Assembly (NCBI GenBank): GCA_015680685.1
Contig: MNCI01019108.1
Coordinates: 370,784-434,783, forward strand
DNA length: 64,000 bases
Reading direction: 5' to 3'
Origin: Gnetum montanum
Lineage: Eukaryota; Streptophyta; Gnetopsida; Gnetales; Gnetaceae
Positions 23,501 to 36,000 of the stretch are shown in pieces. Each line of letters starts with the position of its first letter. Position 1 is the stretch's first letter. The notes under the pieces were generated by a model. That model was not told the DNA's origin. It did no database searches and worked only from the letters and a program-made list of their open reading frames with translations. The translations under genes were made by a program, and so were the position numbers.

Positions 23501-24570
23501 ATCAATACCATCTTTACCACTATTCTGAAAACTCCAAGTTATTGAAACATGAATTCCAAGTCATTTTCAAATCCTATGAATTTTGGACAATTCTAAGCCA
23601 ATCAATATCAATTTTCAACACTTAATTTAGGTCAATTTTTCAAAATTTAGAGCCATATTTTGAATTTCAGAATAATTAAGAGTGCTAATATCATTGTCGT
23701 TAAGTGATTCTTAGCCATTCATAGTGTTTTCAGTGCCCCATCAAATTCTTCTTAATGTATGTGCCAACCTTTGTGAATCTCTTCATCTTTGTTATTGTCA
23801 CTAATGATTCCATTGATGCTAGCATCAATAACCAAACAATCCTAAGAAACATCACTTTTTGAACTTCATTCTAGCATCTCATGGGATTAGAAAGTTGCTT
23901 ATTCATCCTACCAACTTTAAGATATTAGAATTTTTTTGTGCCCTATTTCAACCCCATAATTGAGACCAAACCTTGATTTGAAATTTTGAAACCTCATCCA
24001 TTATTTTGTTTACCTTTACATTGTAATTAAATTGTTATTCAATCCTTCACATGAGGTATCATTGGCTCCTAAAACAAATAGGAACTTCCAAATCCCTTAT
24101 CACACATTAGTTGTTCATATGTTTCATCAATATTGTTCCTTTGTTATTTTTAATTATCATTAACATGCTTAAGTTTATTGAATTTCCTATTGGTTTTAAA
24201 TCATGAGGAGGAGGTTAAGTCTATATTCAATCAATAGAGTATGCACCTTTACTTCATTATTATAGATCTATCTAGGGTAATATCATTTTGACACCATTTA
24301 TGACCATGAGTTAGACATTGAACATTTAATTTATGGAGGCATTGTTCAGGGAATTGTGAATAATTTTTCAGTAGTATTTTTTATGCTAGAAGAAGGGACT
24401 AGGTTATTCTAGTGTTACAAATATCTTTGCCTAAAAATCTTAGATCCTTTTTAGCTTCATATTTCACATTTCATATTCTCGATTAATTCTACTTCAATTT
24501 CAAGATATCATTTTCTTTGGTATTTGTTCTTTATCTTTGAGTGTACGCAAAAATAACTTCCTTGATACTA
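20521..24570. other. Long unassigned AT-rich stretch
   Basis: No supported gene. It includes a CATA tetranucleotide run (22549-22568) and an AT dinucleotide run (22599-22625). Small open frames such as 22303-22566 (minus) start inside the CATA run and show no motif. The 23380-23530 region repeats GATGATGTTAACATC-like segments in both orientations. Confidence 0.45.
22549..22625. repeat. Microsatellites (CATA)n and (AT)n
   Basis: A short CATA run at 22549-22568 and an uninterrupted AT run at 22599-22625. Confidence 0.9.
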
Positions 24571-27329
24571 TGTCTAATCAAGGATCCAAGTCCTCTCAAG
24601 GCTTCCAAGTTTGAAAGTTGACGAAGATGTGGAAGCACAAGCATTTACAACATCCATGTCAACTCATGACTACATGATAACATTGCTAAATGGAAACTGA
24701 AGATCAATTTGTCAAAAGTAGAATTGTGAAGGATGGTTCAATCTAAGAATATCCATAATCTTAAGCCTTTCCTACTAAATATTAATCATCCAATTAAAAC
24801 AAACAATTATAAGAAGATAACTCTTGTAGAATACTTGATCATCAATGATTAGATCTAAATAATTACCCTTTCATAGATGTAACAAGTGGAAATACTAGCA
24901 TTAGAGTATCCTATAAACCATCTAAATATCAATTTCAATAGAGCTTTTCAACTTGATAATTAATAGAGTAAAAGGGAAGTTGGCATCAACATCTATAGTA
25001 GTGAAGAATATGATCATCAATAATACATTTCAATAGTTGTTAAGGTACTCCATTCATAAGTTACCGATACATCCAATCCAACACCATAACATATTCATTA
25101 GATCAACCTTGTTGATCCCATTAGCCAACCTACATCTTAACATGCAATGCTTGCAGCATCCATGTCATCCTTAACTAATCCTATGGTCACTCTTCCACCA
25201 TCATATAGCTTGTTCCCTAGCACTTCTAATGTGAATCCTTCTTTACAAATGCAAAATTTTCATTCCTTATTAAATATTTTTCTGCCTAGAACAATTACTT
25301 TGCAAATTCAACTATCTTAAGTTTCACTTCCACTCCTTCCACCTTCTCAAATATTATCTCAATTCAATGTTCCTTCACCAATCTTACTTCTAGTTATTAC
25401 ATCACCTCAACTTGTCCTTCCTATTCTAAACCCTTCCATTAGTAATTTACTTATCTCTAATATTCTTGGTGTACCTCTCATACTCATACTATTACTTCAA
25501 GACCTATCATCACCACTACAAGCCAACAAAGATCAAACCAAGAAGGCTACAACATTGCATGATGTGATTCTAATAGTCTCCATTTCCATTTTCTTATCAA
25601 TGACATTAGTCACTTAATTCCATCAACTTAATTTCCTAAAGGCATTTCTTTTCACAGCTTCACTAATATAGTAAAGACATAGATTCCACCAAACATGTTG
25701 TTACATTTTGCAATGAGTGTATGTTGCTAATTAATTATCCTCATATCATTCTAAGAAGCTTTTCAAATTCACTCACAAATAAGACACTTGAATGTTAAAG
25801 GCTAGTTTCTCACAGATCCATCACTTCATTATAGTATATTTTTACAATTTTCATAAACTGATTCAAGTATAAGATAAGTATGGGTGTCACTCTTTAGAAA
25901 TTTTAATCATCAAATAGGTACCTAATGAAACCATCACTAAGTTCATATCTTAATGAACTTTGGTCATGATTAACTTAACACATCCATTACCTAATGATCA
26001 ATTACTTAACATCTGTGAGGGAACTATCACTCATTACATCAAGTATAACCTTGTTTATCCCAAGTTTCTTAGCCTTCACGATGTCATCACATCAACGAAG
26101 CACATTAAGGAGGTGGAAATTCAGCATAATGAACTAGAATGGATAATCTTCTATAATGAGGTAAGCAAAGTAGTAGGAAAGAAAAAGGCTTCACAAAAGG
26201 TTGGATAAAATGTGGCTTCAATCAACCAAAATTCATAAGTTTTATCATCTACATTTTGAGGTAATGGAATAATAGGTTAGACAATAAACAATATTTAAAA
26301 AGCTTCATTAAGTAAGAATTAGCCATGAAGGCAATCCAAGAATAGGCCCAAGCATCACAAGTTTCGACTAACTTACACACAATTTTATAACATGTTGAAA
26401 CAAGGATACATAACTCCAAAGCAAGTGTCAAAATAGGCTTTGGCCAAGTTTACACAATTATATACTTTAGCTATGGACCCTTCAAAGTAATGGAAGAGGA
26501 TCCTCTAGTTCCAAGATGATATAATCCTAACAAGTTCTACTATACCATGAAGCTACAAGGCATGACATAGACAACTACATTATGCATAAAGAGGACATAT
26601 AAACTCTTGTGGAGAACGGGAAGATCATCTTCAACATGCCAATACAACCTAGCAAGCAAAACATGCAAATCTTTCAAGATCCCTTGAATGCTTATTCAAG
26701 AATAATATCTACATTTCACCTTATCTCTAAAGGTAATCATCCTAGAATTTATTTCATCATCTAGACAAGCTTCCTTTGAACCAATTCTAAAATATCCTCC
26801 TAGTCGAAGTTTTCAAACCTAAAAAATTATTTTGTTATCAACATTCCTACAAATGATTTTAATATCCAAAGTGCTCAAAATGTATGTAGATCTCCATTTG
26901 TGATTAATCTAACACCATACTATGATACTTCTTTTACTCATCAAAATCCAGCTTATACCAATCCTCCATCATTACTAAGAAACATATTATCTTTGCCCAA
27001 TCCATCTCATCTAGTTGACTTTCTCCTTATCTTTCCTTATGTTGTTCCTTTACCATCTCATTCTTTGTCCCTAGCTAGATCACAAAAATCATCACTATTT
27101 TCAACTCTTACACTTCCAACTCAAATTCTCACCCTAGTGTATAAGAATGTACTATCAAATAACAAGGAGAATATAAGAATCAAGCTAATAAATAGTCTAC
27201 ATAGCAGCAAAAGAAAAAGGTATCATTCTAGGGAGTGTAAAATTCATCCACACCTATTCCAAAAACTACTCAACCTACTTTATCATTAGATGTTGTTCCT
27301 CTAATGCCTACTCCTCTTAACAATTCTAA
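24571..27329 (+). pseudogene. gag: gag relic of gypsy element E (left half)
   Basis: A candidate start MSNQGSKSSQGFQ lies at 24571. Open segments follow at 25960-26208 (ITHYIKYNLVYPKFLSLHDV and ELEWIIFYNEVSKVVGKKK) and 26900-27289, a Pro/Ser-rich stretch followed by a basic tail RIKLINSLHSSKRKRYHS. This is the usual order of gag in Tat/Ogre-like elements, and the protease fragment beyond element F supports it. Homology is weak and stops are frequent, so the call is tentative. Confidence 0.42.
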
Positions 27330-28132
27330 TGAGGAGCACCATCCACAATTCAAGCTTTCTCAAACCAAAAGAAACTCAAACTATACAAGAACAAAAAAGA
27401 GAAAGCTTTATTCTTACTCAAGAAAAATGTAAACACAAGTACAAAGGAAGCACACATTTTAAACAATAGACAAGTAATTCAATCCAATCCTCACACCACA
27501 CTCAAGCAAAGAAATCACACTCAAGAAGGATAATCAAGATAATTGACCAAACACCATCTCTTTCTCCTTACTCTTGGACTGTCAACATACAACTCTCACT
27601 TCCTAGACACTCTTTACTAAATGAAGATGTAAGAGGTCTATTTATATTTTTTTTCCTCATTTCTTTTCATCTTTCTTAACATTCAAAATTGCAATTTTGA
27701 GTTTATTAGAATTTGTACAAAAATGTCTCATGGTTAGATAAGATGTATTTGGGTGAGGGAAGACATCTTTCTTAAGTGCAAACAACTCACAGAGAAGATG
27801 TCTTTATCATGGAGAAGATGCCTTTTAGTTCAAATAATATGTCTTTGAGGTCTAAAGGACATCTTTCCAAAAATCAACCATAAACTTAGAAGATGTCTTT
27901 CAAGCTCATGTGACATCTTATGCAAGGAAAAGATGTCTTTTTGGGAAATCCACAAAATAGCAAGACATCCACTCTAAAGTTCAAATAAGTCAAATACACT
28001 TACAATCAAATTTTTCTCCCAAACATGTCTAGAAACAATAAGGAAAAACAAACATAACCAAAACACATATAAAACAAGAAACAAACAAGAACCCATTGAT
28101 AATGATGCATGGGCTAGGTTATGTTCATATCA
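27330..28132 (-). repeat. 3' LTR of element F
   Basis: About 803 bp, similar along its length to 33679-34500. On the minus strand it starts TGATATGAAC and ends GCTCCTCA. TATAAATA lies at 27639-27646 (minus). The U3 part carries an array of AAGATGTCTT/AAGACATCTT motifs (about 27735-27975). Confidence 0.85.
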
Positions 28133-28199
28133 TCTCTTCAATTCTTAAAATAAAACTTATTTTCAAGGTGGTTATACACTTAAGATAACATTAAGCCCT

Positions 28200-29500
28200 C
28201 ACAAAGCCAAGTCTTTCTTATGAATCCAAATTATATTTTCAGATCCCTCAACATTCTAGTTTATCAAGTACTCATACATATTTTGACCTCTTGTGCTTTT
28301 AGCCTCCCTTGCTTGTAGAAAAATTACTTTCCTTGATGGCTTGGATGAGCTTTGCTTTTCAAGTACACCCTTGAAGGTAGCATAATTACTTTTCTTAATA
28401 GCTTGCATGGACTCAAATGCGAGGCATTAAAGATACAAGAAATAAGGAAAATCATTAGGTAAGTCAATCTCATAAGTATTTGGATTGATTTTGGCCCTGA
28501 TTTTGAATGGATTAGTCTTTCTTGACTTGATCTTGTAGAAATTCATATTCTTTTGAATTTTCTTAACTAAATAGATTCAAACATAATTACAAATTTGAAA
28601 ACCAGTTGTTCTCTTACCATCATTGATCTTAGAAGACACAACATTTTTCTTCTTCTCTAAGTAATACTTAACTTGTTCATGTAAATCTTTCATTTGCTCA
28701 ACAAAATTAGAACTTAAAGAGGCACAATCTTTAAATTTTTTCAACTCTTCAACCATTCTTGGTGAATACCCATAATTTACTAGAAAGGAACTCTTACCAA
28801 TGCTAGAATGGAAAGCATTAGTGTATAAGAACTCAACATGAACCAACATAATCTTTTCATCTTTAAGGCTAATCCTCATATAAACATCTCAATATCTTTA
28901 ACAAATATCTATTAACAACTTTAATTTTCCCATCAATTTGACGATGATAGGCTGTAGAAAAAAATGGTTTAATCCCAAGTAATTTCCAAAGTGACCTCTA
29001 AAAATGACTAGTGAATTTGACATGTCTATCAGTTACAATGTTTAAAGGAATACCATGCAATCTCACTATGTGCTGAAAGAATAAATGAGCAACATGGGAA
29101 GCATCACTACTTCTCTTGCATGGAATAAAATAAGCCATCTTTGTAAATATATCAACAACAACAAGTATGAAATCATGACCAAACCTTTTATTAGGAATGT
29201 CATAAGTCTAAAGAAGTACTTCCCAAGAAGTATTTGGAATTGGCAAAGATAAATAATATCCATTAATAGCCTTCCCCTCTTTGAGCTTTTGATATACATA
29301 ACATTCTTTTACAAATTTAACCACATCTCTATACATACTTTGCCAAAAGTAATTTATGTTATTTAATTCCAATGTCTTTGTTTTTCCCATATGTGTAGCC
29401 ATATCACATTTTGGAACATAAATTTTTTTATCCTTCAACAAACTCTCATTCTTTACATGATAAGCCTTCCATTTATCAGCCCTTCCTAGCAATGGAAAAC
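28200..29500 (-). pseudogene. int: Integrase remnant of element F
   Basis: The zinc-binding part is in 29208-29492 (YFWQSMYRDVVKFVKECYVYQ, with the second Cys of the CxxC replaced by Tyr). The core follows in 29066-29299 in another frame (TSWEVLL, then a DIFTKMAYFIPC-like segment and a TDRHVKFTSHF-like second Asp segment near 29030). The C-terminal part is 28577-28879, including EFLYTNAFHSSIGKSSFLVN and YGYSPRM. No chromodomain is evident. Several shifts and stops. Confidence 0.75.
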
Positions 29501-30900
29501 TTAACTACTTCCAAATTTCAATAAAATCAATATCATTGGAATACAATGAAGTGAAAGAGTCAAAACCTTGAACTTCCATATTAGAAGAGACAACATGGAC
29601 TCCAAACAAAGCATCGACAACAACATTAAACTTCCACTTTTATATTTCAAAATAAAATGAAACTCTTGCAATTGTGCCACCCATTTCATGTGTTTAACAC
29701 TCAAGTTTTTTTTATATAGTTCAAAGATTAAAGTGCCCTCTAGTCAGTTAACAATAGAAAATGTAATCAATGGAAGTAATATCTCTAATGCTTGATAGCT
29801 TGAAGTGTGGCATATAATTTCTTCTCATATACACTATGCCTTTGTCTCAATTCATGTAAATTGTCAAAAAAGAATGCAATTAGCTTATCTTCTTGAGAAA
29901 GCATACCTCTAATAGCAAGCCCACTTACATATATCTCTAATTCAAAAAGTTTGGAGGAGATTGAAATTGCCAAAAACATAGCACTATAAATCTTCTTCTT
30001 TAATGTTTAAAAATATTTCTCCCTTGGATCATCCCACACAAAGACCAATTTTTTTTTCAAACAAGAGAGCATAATCCATGTAATAAAATTGAAATTTCTA
30101 ATAAACCCCTTATAGAATTTATCCAAACCAAGAAAAGATCTCTAAGTGAACGTCATTTCCTAATTATCTTGATCTTTTTTGGTTCCATCTTGACTTAGTT
30201 CTTGGAAAAAACATGATCTAGATACATAATTTTCCTCTTCATGAAATGGCATTTCTTGGCATTGATTATCAATTTAGCCTCATGTAACTTTGAGCATATC
30301 AATCTCAAGTATTGCACATGGTCTTCCTCATTAAAACTATCCACAAGAACATCATCAAAGAAAATAATTCAACATTTACCAATAAGATCCCTTAGAACCT
30401 CATGCATAAGTCACATTAATGTAACTAGAGAATTTTTTAGGACAAAATGTGTGACTAACAACTCATATAAACCATTAATTATCTTAAAAAATATTTTCCA
30501 TTCATCTCCCAATCTAATCCTTTTTTGATGATATCCACTTTTCAAATCAATCTTTGAAAAGATTTTAACATTAGCCAAAAGATCAAGAATATCATCCATC
30601 CTTGGAATAGAATACTTAATAGTAATTATGTTAACAACTGTAAAGTTAATACACTTTTTTATTTTATCATTATCCTTCTTAGGTACAAGTATAGCTAAAA
30701 CAACATAAGGAGAAATGGGTTCTTGATAAAGACATTAGAGAGTAGCTCACTTACTTATGTAATTCCTTCCTTTAATGTAGATTCATACAGTAAGCCTTCT
30801 CATTTGGAATGGTAGCTCCAAGAATGAAGTTAATTTGGTGCTGAATGGATCACATTAGAGAAAGCCCTTCCAATTTACCTTTGAATATATTAGCAAATTC
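29501..30900 (-). pseudogene. pol: RT and RNase H remnant of element F
   Basis: RT: 30411-30599 encodes IFSKIDLKSGYHQKRIR and the DEWKIFFKIINGLYELLVT segment. The catalytic box reads FFDDVLVDS near 30335-30365, so both aspartates remain. RNase H: 29785-29979 encodes LAIRGMLSQEDKLIAFF and RQRHSVYEKKLYATLQAIKH. 29501-29704 continues with KHMKWVAQLQEFHFILKYKS, the RNase H-to-integrase link. Frames change several times. Confidence 0.8.
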
Positions 30901-31089
30901 CAATTCTAAAGGTTACACTACTAGAGGAAGTTTAGTTTAAGGCTCCTCTTCACTTGTAGAAATGGTAGAAATAATCGCAAAACCATTATCATGATCTTTA
31001 TGTTCTTTGAGATATTTCCTTTCACGTAGCAAAATTAAAGAAGAATTAATAGAAATATTATCTCTATATTGCTACAATGTCATTGGGAT

Positions 31090-32496
31090 CAATTAATGAA
31101 TCCCATCCTTCTTAGGAACTAATCAAATATTCCTAACTCCATCATAAGTAGCCTTGTTATCATAGTTTAAAGGTATACCAAGGATGATATTAGCACTATC
31201 TATTAGAAGAATGTTGCATTACACTTAATCTTTGAAAGAACCAATCTTAAAAGATAAAATGCACTTTTCCTTTACCTCTTGGAATAGTTTGTAGAAAGTT
31301 AACACACCTTATAGGATTTTGGATGAGGAATCTTTTCTAGTCCAAGTCTATCAATAGCCTTGGTGGAGATAACATTCACTTGAGCACCTTCATCTATTAA
31401 GATTTAAATGCATTTTCTATTAGATAGACATTTAGCCCTAATTCTAAAGAGCATTTTTCTTAAAGAATCTTCACTATCATTGAAATTTTCCATAAATGTA
31501 TTAATTTCAATGATATCTTCAATTAAATGAGCATTAAGATTACCTTTATTTGAAGACTATTTTTGCTCAAAGGTTTAAAGTTCCTTGTCCTTTAAAGCCT
31601 TAGGTTTCTTGTATTCCCATTACATATGTCCTATATTTTCATAATTGAAGCATTGAACCTTAGAAGCATTCCCACTTTCTTAGCCTCTTCCTTCCTTGGA
31701 ATTGTCCTTCTTGGAATCTTGCCCTTCTTTAGTCTTCTCTTTTTGATCTTGTGAATTATCCTTAACATTACCTTTCCTTTTAGCTTCTTTGTCTCCCTTG
31801 CAAGCTTTGGAGCCTTTTCCTTTGGAAGCTTTATGATCGTTATTGAAATCTTGAAGTTTTTCTTGAGCCTTTATAAAGCCAAATCAAATGCCTCATCCAA
31901 GGTTTGAAGTTCATAGAAGGTTAGTTATTGTTGAAATTTCTTCTTAAGTACACCTTAGAAGTTAGAAGCCTACTCATATTCATTCTAATGCATCTTTGCT
32001 TGTTGAAAAGCTTTATAAAGTTTCATGTAGTTTTTTTTCTTTAATACTTCTTCTTACCTCATATATTTAAGCCTTTGAATAGCAGCTTGCTTATGATAAT
32101 ACTTTTTAAACCTTTACTTTAACATGAATTACATGAGTGACCAATCTTTGAAAGGAGTGTTAATATTCACCTTATAAGAATGGATTTATTTCTTCCAACA
32201 TACAAGTGTCATGCCTTCCAATTTTATTACAACATATAACACCTTTTAATACTCTTCTACATCTTTCAATTCATATATTTGTTGATCATCTTAATTCAAG
32301 AGAGAAAGGATTCAATACCTTCCATTTCATTAAAATATTTAACTTCAAAATGAGGCATGTCTAAAAGCTTTAGTAAGGGCAACCTCAATTTCTTCACCTT
32401 ACTTCCTTTAGGGCCTAGAAGAGAGTTTCTTCTTCTCTTTCCTTAGAAAGACAAACCCTTAAGACTTATTATCAATACTTAGTGCATGAAGAAAGT
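31090..32496 (-). pseudogene. gag C-terminus and protease remnant of element F
   Basis: Protease: about 31120-31200 encodes ANIILGIPLNYDNKATYDGV, matching the ILGxPWL segment that closes retropepsin-like domains. Zinc knuckle: about 31625-31660 encodes QCFNYENIGHM, a CX2C-type knuckle in which the second Cys is now Tyr. A Lys/Glu-rich stretch follows at 31680-31870. All are broken by stops. Confidence 0.6.
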
Positions 32497-33069
32497 TGTC
32501 ACAACCCCATTCCCAAATAGTGTTGCTGCATAACGAAGATGGTACCTCTTCATAACAAGTGTTATTGTTATCATAACAAGACCCCAAAGGGTAGTTGTAC
32601 TTGAGACCCAAAAGGGTTCATTGTAATAATGAATGTGTCTCTTGAGGTAACCTTTAGGATTTTGACCTAAGGCATTTATCCCCAGGCTTAGAGGTCGTAC
32701 CAACATGGAGTGGTAGAGCTGGTACAGGCAAGTCACAGGAGATGGGTGAAGTAGGATAGGAAGTGGACTATCCATACCTTCTAGTTGGTTATAGGCCTAA
32801 CCATCATGGAAGTGTTGGATTGCCTCTAAGGGATAGATGCCAAAAGAATAAAACCCCAAGGAATACTCTCAAAGCAAGATCTAGATACACTATTCTATAT
32901 CAATAAAGCATTCTTTTCTCTCTCTTTCTACACTTTCTCTATTATTTTCTTTATGCATAATGTTGAATATTACATATATTTGATGTTTGGTATATTGTCG
33001 TCTTATGCATAATGTCTAATATAATGAATATTTGATGTTTGATATGACATTCAGGGACATGATGTTACA
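32497..33069 (+). mobile_element. Solo LTR (family G) inside gag of element F
   Basis: 573 bp starting TGTCACAACCCCATTCCC and ending GATGTTACA, flanked by the perfect 5-bp duplication AAAGT (32492-32496 and 33070-33074). It matches, in reverse orientation, the LTR at 61275-61750. It interrupts the F gag frame. It is a solo LTR because no internal sequence or second LTR is present. Confidence 0.87.
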
Positions 33070-33074
33070 AAAGT

Positions 33075-33285
33075 CATCATCTTGATCTTCATACACTCCA
33101 AAGTCTTCTTTTCCAAAAGGAAGATCATCTTCGAGAAGTGGCATAGAGAAATATGTTGAAGAATATCTTGGTGAAGAAGCACTTAAGTTGTTCCATTTCT
33201 TTAATGCTTTTGGTGAAGAAGCATATCCTTTATTATCTTCTAGCTTGTTAAGTTTCTCAACAATTAGCTTTAGAGCACTTCTCAT
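33075..33285 (-). pseudogene. gag: gag N-terminal fragment of element F
   Basis: Opens with MRSALKLIVEKLNKLEDNKG, a short helical start, followed by an acidic segment with EDDLPFGKEDFGVYEDQDDD. It lies between the 5' LTR and the solo LTR, in the gag position. The open frame continues into the solo LTR, but those last residues are not gag. Confidence 0.5.
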
Positions 33286-33660
33286 TCATCCACATCTCTT
33301 AACAAATTTTGAGTTATTGTATTGTTTGGAGCAATGGTGAAAATGACCTAAAAAGATAAATTTCATAGAATTCTATAAAGAATTCTATAAAGGAATGAAA
33401 TAACAAGTACTCAAATCTTAGGAGAAACAAGTTCAAGATCTTTAAATAATAGCTATTTATAAGCCAATGGGTATCCAATTCTACAATTATATTTCAAGTT
33501 TTTAAAGATATGACAAGCATAGAAATCAAAGGAAATTTTCCAAACCCTAATATGAGTGGAAAAGGAAAAAAAAGAGAATTTAAATCACACTTAAGAATTT
33601 GAAGTAATTCCTTACAATTGAGGTGTGGATTATGCACTTAAATATAATTATCTACAAAAT

Positions 33661-33677
33661 GCTCTAATACTAATATG
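33661..33677 (-). other. Primer binding site of element F
   Basis: The minus strand just after the LTR reads TTAGTATTAGAGC, differing from the tRNA-iMet-type site TGGTATCAGAGC by transitions. Confidence 0.6.
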
Positions 33678-33678
33678 A

Positions 33679-34500
33679 TGAGGAGCCCTCCTAGATTTCA
33701 TAATCCAAGCCCTCTCAAACCAAAAGAAAGTCAAATTGAACAAGAAAAAAAAAAGGAAAAGCTTTATTCTTGCTCATAAAAAATGTATCCACAAGCATAG
33801 AGGAAGCACACACTCCTAAGAATAGACAATTAATTCAATCTAACTCAAGTAAACTAATCATACTCAAAAAGGATGACCAACGTAATTAGTCAAATACCCT
33901 TTCTTTCTCCTCACTCTTGGACTCTCAACTTATAACAATCACTTCCTAGACACTCTTGACCAAAGGGAGGTTTAGGAGATCTATTTATACCTTTTTCCTC
34001 ATGTCTTTTCATCTTTCTTGACATTCAAAATTATAATTTTAAGTCTATTAAAATCTATATAAAAACATCTCATGGTCAAACAAGATGTCTTTGGGTGAGG
34101 CAAGACATCTTTTCTAACTACAAATAGCTAATCGAAAAAATTTCTATGTCATGGAAAAGATGCCTTTCAATTCAAAAAAGACATATTTAAGGTCCAAAGA
34201 ACATCTTTCTAGAAAGTAGCCATCAACTCAAAAGATGTCTTTCAAGTTCATGTGATGTCTTATGCCAAGAAAAGACATCTTTCTTGTGAGTAAGATGTCT
34301 TTTTGGGTAGTTCACAAAATAGAAGACATCCACTCTAAAGCCCAAATAATTCAAATACACCTCAAATCAACTTCCTTTGCTCCCAAACACATATGGAAAC
34401 AATAAGCAGAAATAAACACATCCAAAACACATATAACAACAAGAAACAAACAAGGACAATCTATTAAGGCTAACACATGGACTAGGTGATGGTCTCATGA
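33679..34500 (-). repeat. 5' LTR of element F
   Basis: About 822 bp. TATAAATA on the minus strand at 33982-33989. Upstream of it (34070-34330) are about ten AAGATGTCTT/AAGACATCTT motifs. Homologous to 27330-28132. Confidence 0.85.
34070..34330 (-). promoter_or_regulatory. U3 motif array of element F
   Basis: The 10-bp motif AAGATGTCTT and its reverse complement AAGACATCTT recur about ten times, some with one mismatch, about 80 to 340 bp upstream of the TATA box. The same array is kept in the other LTR. It looks like a clustered enhancer; the binding factor is unknown. Confidence 0.55.
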
Positions 34501-35360
34501 GATTCAACACTAGAGAATTGAGCTTTGCCCCAAATCATTATAGTTATGAAATCCAAAAAAACCAATCTTTCCTTGTTTACCCTCATATCCATCTCTAAGG
34601 AATATTAGTTGACATTGAAAAATCTTTTGAAGTTCATTACAATCTTCATAAATATCAAACCCCATGTCAGTGCACCCTAATATGAAGTAGATTATTTGGT
34701 ATTCAAGGGAAAGAACATTAAGACTCATCCTACAATAGGTACATCATCATACAGATTAGGAATAGTTTAGCATTATCTCTAGTACACATGGAATATGGAG
34801 CTAGATCCAACATCAACTCATAAGCTATCATTGAATATCTTGATCTCAAAAAATAGGTCATGTACTTGAAGTACAATTCTACTTTAATTTTGTTTAGTAA
34901 AGCTACAGTAGTATCAAGTTTTTCTTCTTAATAAGAAATTGTATTTCTTTCAAGGTTGTTTTTGTGATTATTAAGGATTCATCAGCAATAAACACTATCT
35001 TAGGAAAGCCATGGGTAGCTTACCATCATGTAGTTTCCTCACCCATGCATCAAAAGATTCATTTCCCATGCAAGGATAGAGAAGTTGTAATTCACACTAA
35101 TCTAGAAGTTGTTGTAATTTCCTATCTTAACTTGCTAGAAGAAACTACTTTAGACTCCTAACCTATTACAATAGGAAAAATTTCCTCATCAAAGCAAACT
35201 AATGAGTCTAATGCTAGCATCCCATGACCATCTAATTCTTTTGAATTCGTAGATCTAGGCTTTAATAAACTTGATATTGTAGAACCAATGAAGAGCATTA
35301 AGAATCTTTCTCATTTACCAGTCAAGAAATTCATCGCCAAATTGCCTTTTATTTAAGATC
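34501..35360 (+). pseudogene. Protease-region relic of element E (right half)
   Basis: 34964-35161 encodes SAINTILGKPWVAYHHVVSS followed by PMHQKIHFPCKDREVVIHTN, the well-known end of the retropepsin-like domain in Tat/Ogre-type gag-pro (usual form NxILGRPWI...AVPSSLHQxLKF). The frame continues weakly to about 35356. RT and integrase do not follow. Confidence 0.62.
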
Positions 35361-36000
35361 CATTTTACTCATGCCTTGATTATTTGTTTTTCTTTTTCAG
35401 CTATTTCAAGATATTTTATTTTATGTCATTTACTTTATTTTATTTAAGTTATTTTTATCATAATGCAGTAGTCATCTTGTTCCCTTAGCTTTGCACTTTA
35501 CTTTTTGATGCTAATTTGTTCTAACTTTTTATTCTATCATATCTATATTTTAGTTTATAAAACAACTAGAAACATAAATATTTAAAACTAGAAATCTCAA
35601 AAATATATAAAACTAAAACTATCATAAACATAGAAAACTACAAGAATCATATACACCAAATCTATATTTATATTCATTTGCTTTCCCGCATACATAATTT
35701 TACAAAAAAATTTAAACCAAAGCTGCCTTTCTAAGATTACATCAATATTATGTCAAACAAAAAGTTAAAAAAGAAACATATATTCTCCAAAACCTTCTAA
35801 TTTCAATTATTGTTGCCCACCCTCACTAGGCTTGCCAATTGGAAAATTTTGTGTGATAACTATTCCTTTATCCCCTTTGTCACCTCCACTTCCTAAGTAC
35901 CTAGAACATCAATATTACAAAATAAAACAAAATACAAGTATTAGAATAACCATAAAGACATTAAAAATAAAATATAATTCTATCTACAAAAACAAAAATA
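35361..36000. other. Unassigned AT-rich interval
   Basis: No ORF or repeat recognised; possibly the untranslated end of element E. Confidence 0.35.

Larger units (their letters stand above)
27330..34500 (-). mobile_element. Element F: complete but decayed Ty3/gypsy retrotransposon
   Basis: Two related LTRs (27330-28132 and 33679-34500) flank, on the minus strand, primer site, gag, zinc-knuckle region, protease, RT, RNase H and integrase. The RT-RNase H-integrase order defines Ty3/gypsy. A solo LTR of another family interrupts gag. No clear target duplication was found at the outer ends, so boundaries may be off by a few bases or the duplication has decayed. It appears to sit inside element E. 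Confidence 0.82.

Noticed and set aside
25960-27289. Host gene exons
   Set aside because: Weak gag-like content, no splice signals in phase, and a protease relic follows on the same strand.
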